The position numbers and the translations under genes are program-made. From an uncultured Alphaproteobacteria bacterium (lineage in GTDB: Bacteria; Pseudomonadota; Alphaproteobacteria; CAAGCB01; CAG-977), in NCBI GenBank assembly GCA_934277945.1, contig CAKQWA010000006.1, forward strand, positions 1-64,000: a stretch of 64,000 nucleotides of DNA. The letters are read 5' to 3'. Shown one piece after another: positions 59,887 to 64,000 of this stretch (position 1 is the stretch's first letter; every line of letters starts with the position of its first letter). The notes beneath the pieces were generated by a model that worked only from the letters and a program-made list of their open reading frames with translations, was not told the DNA's origin and did no database searches.

Positions 59887-61046
59887 CCGCCCGTCGTTCC
59901 GAACTGTTCCAGCATATCGAGTTTTTTGGCGTCGGCGTCGATTTTACTTTGCATATCCTGCAAGAATTTTTCAGGGTCGGATTGTGCTTTCTGCATCATC
60001 CGCTCGATCATGCCGCGCAGGACGAACACCATGCTTTTGCCCATGGCGCGCACGTCGCTGATGCAGTATCCGTTCGTTTCGCGCACGGCGAAAAACGCTT
60101 CGACGATTGATCCGTCCGGCTTTTCAAAAGCGGCGTCGTCCTGTTGCGCCTGCTCAAACGCCTTTTGCGCGCCGTCACCCAAATCTATCTCCACGCGCAC
60201 GATGCTGTCCTTTTTCGACGGCGTGACGCCGCCCATGTGAAAGACGACCTTTTCAAACGGAAAGGCGATCGACCCGTAGGACGCGACGAAATACGGCACG
60301 AACAAATCGGCGTACCGCGCCAGTTGCTCTTGCGAAAAGCCGGAACGGTAACGCCCCAGCCCCCACGTCGACAATTCGCGCGTGCAGACCGCTTCGTTCG
60401 CAATCGCAATCAGCGCCTGCTTTTTGGCTTTCGAGGACGGCGCGGACAGCGTTTGAAGCAAATCCCTGCCCTTGACGGCAAGCCATTCCTCCACGGGCGA
60501 CAGATTTTCCTGCTTTTCGGGCGCGGGAGAAACGGACGCGGGGGAAACGGGCGCGGGGCTTGACGGACGAACCGGAGCGGCGGAGGATTGCGCGTGCGGC
60601 GGCGCGGCGGGAGATTCGGACGGCGCGGATTGAACGGGTTGCGCGGATTGAATTACAGGCTGTGCGGCGGGTTGAGGCGGCAAAGCGGGACGCGGCGCGA
60701 CGACGGGCTTGGCAAATCCGCCCGACGTTGTTTGAGCGTCATCGTTCCCGTCCGGCGCGGGCTGAATTGCAGGCTGTGCGGCGGGTTGAGGCGGCAAAGC
60801 GGGGCGCGGCGCGACAACGGGCTTGGCAAATCCGCCCGACGTTGTTTGAGCGTCATCGTTCCCGTCCGGCGCGGGCTGAATTACAGGTTGCGCGGGCTGA
60901 ATTGCGGGTGATTGAGCCGTCGGCGTTTGAACGGCGGGCGCGGGGCGGGTCGTTTTTTTCGGCAGGGCAAATCCGCCCGTCTGCGCGAAAGCGTCAAACG
61001 GAACGGCGGCAAGAACGGCGCACAGGGCGAAAACTGTCAATCGCAT
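59883..61046 (-). CDS. MlaC/Ttg2D-like protein with proline-rich repeat insert
   Basis: A 387-residue secreted protein. A signal peptide ends near residue 21 (AFA). Residues about 25-190 are Pro/Ala/Gln-rich and include two near-identical 38-residue tandem units. The last 190 residues resemble the toluene-tolerance/MlaC domain (LGRYRSGFSQEQLARYADLFVPYFVASYGS), which carries phospholipids across the periplasm. No mlaABDEF genes are nearby. I chose the ATG at 61046 because GGAGA lies six bases upstream. The long disordered N-terminal region is unusual for MlaC and could span the periplasm. Confidence 0.75.
   Translation of the reverse strand: MRLTVFALCAVLAAVPFDAFAQTGGFALPKKTTRPAPAVQTPTAQSPAIQPAQPVIQPAPDGNDDAQTTSGGFAKPVVAPRPALPPQPAAQPAIQPAPDGNDDAQTTSGGFAKPVVAPRPALPPQPAAQPVIQSAQPVQSAPSESPAAPPHAQSSAAPVRPSSPAPVSPASVSPAPEKQENLSPVEEWLAVKGRDLLQTLSAPSSKAKKQALIAIANEAVCTRELSTWGLGRYRSGFSQEQLARYADLFVPYFVASYGSIAFPFEKVVFHMGGVTPSKKDSIVRVEIDLGDGAQKAFEQAQQDDAAFEKPDGSIVEAFFAVRETNGYCISDVRAMGKSMVFVLRGMIERMMQKAQSDPEKFLQDMQSKIDADAKKLDMLEQFGTTGG
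60652..60879. repeat. 114-bp tandem repeat, two copies
   Basis: Units 60652-60765 and 60766-60879 are nearly identical, with only a few mismatches, and a short third partial copy begins at 60880. The repeat is a multiple of three and codes for 38 residues each within the MlaC-like protein. Confidence 0.93.
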
Positions 61047-61172
61047 CGGCTTCTCCATACATATCATGTCAATCGTACACGCATTGTCGATTTTTGACAA
61101 CAAAACGATACACTCTTTCTTAATTGTTTGCCGCTATGCTTGTGAAAAAGTGTTCGCAAAAGGCGTTGTTTC

Positions 61173-62210
61173 ATGAAATTTAAATCTGCCGCCGCCATAT
61201 CGGGCGTTTTCGCGCTTTGTCTGTCAATCGTTCCGTGCGCGCGCGCCGGAGAAGCCGTTTCCCGCATCCAAAAAAACGGATTCGTGCGGTGCGGCGTGAA
61301 CGCGGACACAAACGCCTACGCTTATCAGACAAGCGATAAAAAATGGAAAGGAATCGACGTCGAACTGTGCCGCCTGACCGCCGCCGCCGTGCTGGGCGAC
61401 GCGGACAGAATCAAGCCCGTCGCCGTTTCCGACAGCAACGGATTTGCCAAACTGAACGCCGGAGAAATCGACATTCTGACGGCGGCGACCCCGTGGACGC
61501 TTCAAACGGACACGCTGTACGGCGCGTCGTTCCCCGCCGTGTTCTATCATTCCTCTTTCGGATTTCTGGGCAGACAAAACGCCGCCGCCGAATCCATGAA
61601 AGCCTACGAGGGTCAGCGCGTGTGCGTGTCGGCGCAATCGCCGTTCGTCGTCAAAAGCCTGACCGACTACAACAAAAAATACGACCTGAAACTGCGCGTC
61701 ATGAAAATGCCGGATTTGCGCCGCGCCAAGCAATTCTACTACCTGAAACGCTGTGAATTGCTGTTCGACCGCGCCGAAGTCCTGCGCTCGAACTTTTTCG
61801 ACGACGCGCCCGAAACGGTCGGCAGAACGCCCCTGCCGGAAGTGGTGCGCCCCTACGCGACGGGCATTTTCGTCAAAAACACGGACAGGGAATTGGAATC
61901 CCTTGTGCGCTGGTCGGTTTACGCGGTCATGACGGCGGAGCGCAAAGGCGTCACGTCGCAAAACACGGAAGATTTTGAAAACACGCAAGACGTCGCCGTC
62001 GCCTCCCTGCTGGCGAACGAAACGGCGGTGTCGGACAAACTGGGCGTTCCCGACGGATTCATGCGCCGCGTCATCGCCGACGTCGGCAACTACGGCGAAA
62101 TTTTCGAGCGCGCGCTGGGAAGCAAATCCGTGCTGAAAATGACGCGCGACAAAACAAACCGCCAGCCCGTCGAAAAAGCGACGATCTGGTCGCCCGATTT
62201 CAACGAATGA
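61173..62210 (+). CDS. Amino-acid ABC transporter substrate-binding protein (AapJ-like)
   Basis: A 345-residue periplasmic binding protein with a signal peptide ending at about ARA (residue 25). It starts GFVRCGVNADTNAYAY and continues with DVELCRLTAAAVLGDADRIKPV, matching the AapJ/BztA general L-amino-acid family. The partner permease and ATPase genes are absent from both sides, so it is either an orphan receptor or works with a transporter elsewhere. It diverges from the MlaC-like gene. Confidence 0.83.
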   Translation: MKFKSAAAISGVFALCLSIVPCARAGEAVSRIQKNGFVRCGVNADTNAYAYQTSDKKWKGIDVELCRLTAAAVLGDADRIKPVAVSDSNGFAKLNAGEIDILTAATPWTLQTDTLYGASFPAVFYHSSFGFLGRQNAAAESMKAYEGQRVCVSAQSPFVVKSLTDYNKKYDLKLRVMKMPDLRRAKQFYYLKRCELLFDRAEVLRSNFFDDAPETVGRTPLPEVVRPYATGIFVKNTDRELESLVRWSVYAVMTAERKGVTSQNTEDFENTQDVAVASLLANETAVSDKLGVPDGFMRRVIADVGNYGEIFERALGSKSVLKMTRDKTNRQPVEKATIWSPDFNE

Positions 62211-62213
62211 GCG

Positions 62214-62867
62214 TCAGGCGAACAAGGCGGGCGCGATTGACGCAACGGGGGAAATTGACAAGATTGGCGCGGGTTTGACCTCGCGCGCGAATCTCCGGAT
62301 GCTTTCCGCGCTGATTCCCACGATTTTCGCAATTCTCTTTTTGCCCACCCCGCGATTCAGCAAATGGCGGATTTCCTCCTCCCGTTCGTCCCAGACGTGC
62401 GCGCCGTTTTTGCTCCCCGACGGTCTGCCGAGCCGCCTGCCCTGCGATTTCAGCCGCGACAAAGCCTCTTTCGTGCGTTGCGATATCAGCGTGCGTTCGA
62501 TTTGCGCCACCATGGAAAACACGAATGCCAGCATTTGCGATTGAATGTCCTCGCCCAGATTGTAATTTTCCTTGACCGTCCGCACGCGCACGCCTTTTTC
62601 CATGCACACGTTCAAAATGGTCAGCACGTCCAGCGTCGTGCGCCCCAGCCGCGACAATTCCGAGCAAATCAGCGTGTCGCCCCTGCGGAATCGCCGCATG
62701 GAAAAGCCGAGCCTGCGCTTTTTAAAACTGACCGTCCCGCTGATTGTTTCGTTAATCCAGCGGTCAATGCCGAAGCCTTGCCCCGCGATGTGCTTTTCTA
62801 TTTCAAAGCGTTGATTTTCCGTCGTCTGCCTGTCCGTCGACACGCGAATGTATCCGTAAACCGTCAT
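62214..62867 (-). CDS. Serine recombinase/DNA invertase, Mpi-like
   Basis: A 217-residue small serine recombinase. The catalytic serine is S10 in YGYIRVSTDRQT, with ICSELSRLGRTTLDVL and IERTLISQRTKEAL following, and a C-terminal helix-turn-helix (GVGKKRIAKIVGISAESIRRFAREV). The sequence is strikingly close to Mpi, the global promoter invertase of gut Bacteroides. It has a strong GGAGG site and sits alone, converging on the binding-protein gene. No clear paired inversion sites are visible in the immediate flanks. Confidence 0.88.
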   Translation of the reverse strand: MTVYGYIRVSTDRQTTENQRFEIEKHIAGQGFGIDRWINETISGTVSFKKRRLGFSMRRFRRGDTLICSELSRLGRTTLDVLTILNVCMEKGVRVRTVKENYNLGEDIQSQMLAFVFSMVAQIERTLISQRTKEALSRLKSQGRRLGRPSGSKNGAHVWDEREEEIRHLLNRGVGKKRIAKIVGISAESIRRFAREVKPAPILSISPVASIAPALFA

Positions 62868-62903
62868 GTAACCCTCCTTTTTCAACGGCGGATTTCTTGC
62901 GGC

Positions 62904-62935
62904 AAAAAAAAGGGGACCGCTTGCAAACGATCCCC
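62904..62935 (-). terminator. Intrinsic terminator of the ELM1-hyi operon
   Basis: On the minus strand GGGGATCG pairs with CGGTCCCC (one T-G pair) around an eight-base loop, followed by eight T. A second hairpin (CCGGAAG/CTTCCGG, 62948-62969) just upstream lacks a T run. Confidence 0.83.
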
Positions 62936-62985
62936 CGTTTCACATCGCCGGAAGATTTAATCCTTCCGGACATAATGCCATACGC

Positions 62986-63747
62986 TTACAGAAATTTTTT
63001 CATCCACTTCAAGCCGGTCTGCGTCTTGGCGCGCGGCGTGTAGGAGGCGGACACCGCGTGCGCGTAGCCGTGCGCTTCCAGCAAAGCCAGCAGATAGGTG
63101 TAATTGACTTCGCCGTCGTCGGGTTCGTTGCGCAAAGGCACGCCGGCGATGCGGATGTGACCGATGAACTGCATCAATTTTTCCAAAGCGTCGGACAAGC
63201 CGCCTTCGCTGGTCTGCGTTTCGTACAAATCAAGCATCAGTCCGAACGTCGAATCGTCGTCGTATTCGTCCAGAATTTCAAGCAGTTCGCTGATGGACGA
63301 CGGATACGCCTGCGGGTTTTCAACCGGATTTTTAAAGCCGAGCAAAATCTTTTTGCGGTACGATTTGACAATCTCCGCCGCTTCGTCCAGCGAATCCGCC
63401 AAAGCCGCCTGCGCGTCGTCCAATTTGTCGTCCGCCACGTCGATTGCGGGAATGTGGATGAACGGCGCTTCCACAAAATCCGCCGTTTCCGCCACTTTTT
63501 CAAACAATTCGCAAAAAGCGTCGAACGCGTGCGCGTCAAACGCCAAGCGCGCCTGTTCGTCCGACAGCGAAATCATCGCGGGCTTCAAACCGTCCACGGC
63601 GCACAAATCGCCCAATTTGCCCAGCGGCATTTTTTCGGGCATGACAAATTCCACGCTGGAAAATCCCGCGCTTTTCGCCGCCTTGAAACGCTGTTCAAAA
63701 GGCAGTTCGGTAAACAGTTTGTCAATGTCGGCGCAAAATTCAGTCAT
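62986..63747 (-). CDS. Hydroxypyruvate-isomerase-like TIM-barrel protein, active site degenerate
   Basis: A 253-residue TIM barrel with overall Hyi similarity (LFTELPFEQRFKAAKSAGFSSVEF, GHIRIAGVPLRNEPDDGEVNY). Both catalytic glutamates of Hyi are replaced: ILVEAL is ILLGFK (G137) and GCEYKPR is SASYTPR (S235); the metal-site histidine in LDxxHAQ is glutamate (LDLYETQ). Isomerase activity is therefore doubtful. It overlaps the ELM1-like gene upstream by eight bases. Confidence 0.75.
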   Translation of the reverse strand: MTEFCADIDKLFTELPFEQRFKAAKSAGFSSVEFVMPEKMPLGKLGDLCAVDGLKPAMISLSDEQARLAFDAHAFDAFCELFEKVAETADFVEAPFIHIPAIDVADDKLDDAQAALADSLDEAAEIVKSYRKKILLGFKNPVENPQAYPSSISELLEILDEYDDDSTFGLMLDLYETQTSEGGLSDALEKLMQFIGHIRIAGVPLRNEPDDGEVNYTYLLALLEAHGYAHAVSASYTPRAKTQTGLKWMKKFL

Positions 63748-64000
63748 TTTTCATCCTTTCTGCAATCAAAGCGGCGATGCGCAGCGGTTCGTGCGGCTTC
63801 AACGCCGTTTTTCCCGCCTCGTCCAGCGGCGCGGCGTATCCCGCCTGATATAATTCTTGGTGCAAACGCGCGTGTTTGGGCGCGCAAAATCCGTCCGGCG
63901 CGTAAATATACACGGGAGCGCGCGCGGCGCACGCTTCGGAACACATGGACATCGAATCGCCCGTCGCGACGATGTAGTCCGCATACGCCAGAAGCGCGAA
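63740..64000 (-). CDS. ELM1-like protein, C-terminal part (cut by window end)
   Basis: Only the last 86 residues are inside the window; the frame is open to position 64000. The conserved end ADYIVATGDSMSMCSEACA followed by PVYIYAPDG and KHARLHQELYQAGYAAPL matches the ELM1/DUF1022 family, a GT-B-like fold found in alphaproteobacteria and as a plant mitochondrial fission factor. Bacterial function is unknown. It is co-transcribed with the Hyi-like gene. Confidence 0.78.
   Translation of the reverse strand, partial: FALLAYADYIVATGDSMSMCSEACAARAPVYIYAPDGFCAPKHARLHQELYQAGYAAPLDEAGKTALKPHEPLRIAALIAERMKND

Noticed and set aside
62868..62985. Hairpins near the recombinase as inversion sites
   Set aside because: One is a normal terminator with a T run and the other a simple stem-loop; neither is a pair of separated inverted repeats around a promoter.

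Overview
The window reads as chromosome of an alphaproteobacterium, probably a gut- or host-associated and poorly characterised lineage. Support comes from an ATP12-type F1 chaperone, FlbT, GluQ-RS, AcnB, an AapJ-type binding protein and an ELM1-like protein, together with GC-rich genes that often overlap by the four bases ATGA. A serine recombinase of the Bacteroides Mpi type hints at exchange with gut Bacteroidota. The lineage is inferred; no rRNA or tRNA gene was seen.

Layout. (1) 142-1592: gluQ and a DedA/YqaA membrane protein. (2) 1654-6715: a complete type II-C CRISPR-Cas locus: tracrRNA on the minus strand, then cas9-cas1-cas2 on the plus strand, a bidirectional terminator, and a 7-repeat array whose repeats carry a promoter-like element pointing back toward cas2. 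(3) 6719-12212: a minus-strand chain rarA, RluC-type synthase, asmA, atp12, acylphosphatase, which runs straight into the array. (4) 12299-14978: comF, a lipoprotein and a membrane thiol-disulfide protein. (5) 15017-21925: an N-type rotary ATPase operon in the diagnostic order atpDCQRBEFAG. (6) 22115-31543: a GNAT gene, then a tight minus-strand operon acnB, icd-like, gltA, a catalytically degenerate Fic-MerR fusion and a highly aberrant ClpB-like AAA+ protein. (7) 31562-39552: lipoproteins, a P2-type cation ATPase, a U32 protein, a thermonuclease and a membrane spermidine-synthase-like protein. (8) 39649-44968: plus-strand block with a circularly permuted ATP-grasp/alpha-E protein, a transglutaminase, an isolated flagellin and FlbT. 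(9) 45032-52173: prfC, a TPR lipoprotein, a Nudix hydrolase, the NAD(P)HX repair enzyme, two gene remnants and a pyrophosphate-type phosphofructokinase. (10) 52244-56688: HAD, GT-C-like, DUF2628-like and AadA-like genes downstream of rplM-rpsI. (11) 56833-64000: FAD oxidoreductase, a DUF6161-like membrane protein, a MlaC-like protein with internal repeats, an amino-acid binding protein, the Mpi-like recombinase, a Hyi-like pseudoenzyme and a truncated ELM1-like gene.

How parts fit. The CRISPR locus looks functional: nuclease motifs, both adaptation proteins, a tracrRNA with a good anti-repeat and terminator, and an array expressed from its own repeats. The N-ATPase would be a cation pump additional to, or replacing, the usual ATP synthase. 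The most novel-looking unit is the citrate-synthesis operon ending in a pseudo-Fic/MerR protein and a ClpB-like ATPase that lacks the usual pore aromatics. Operon structures, promoters and functional links are inferences from spacing and motifs.
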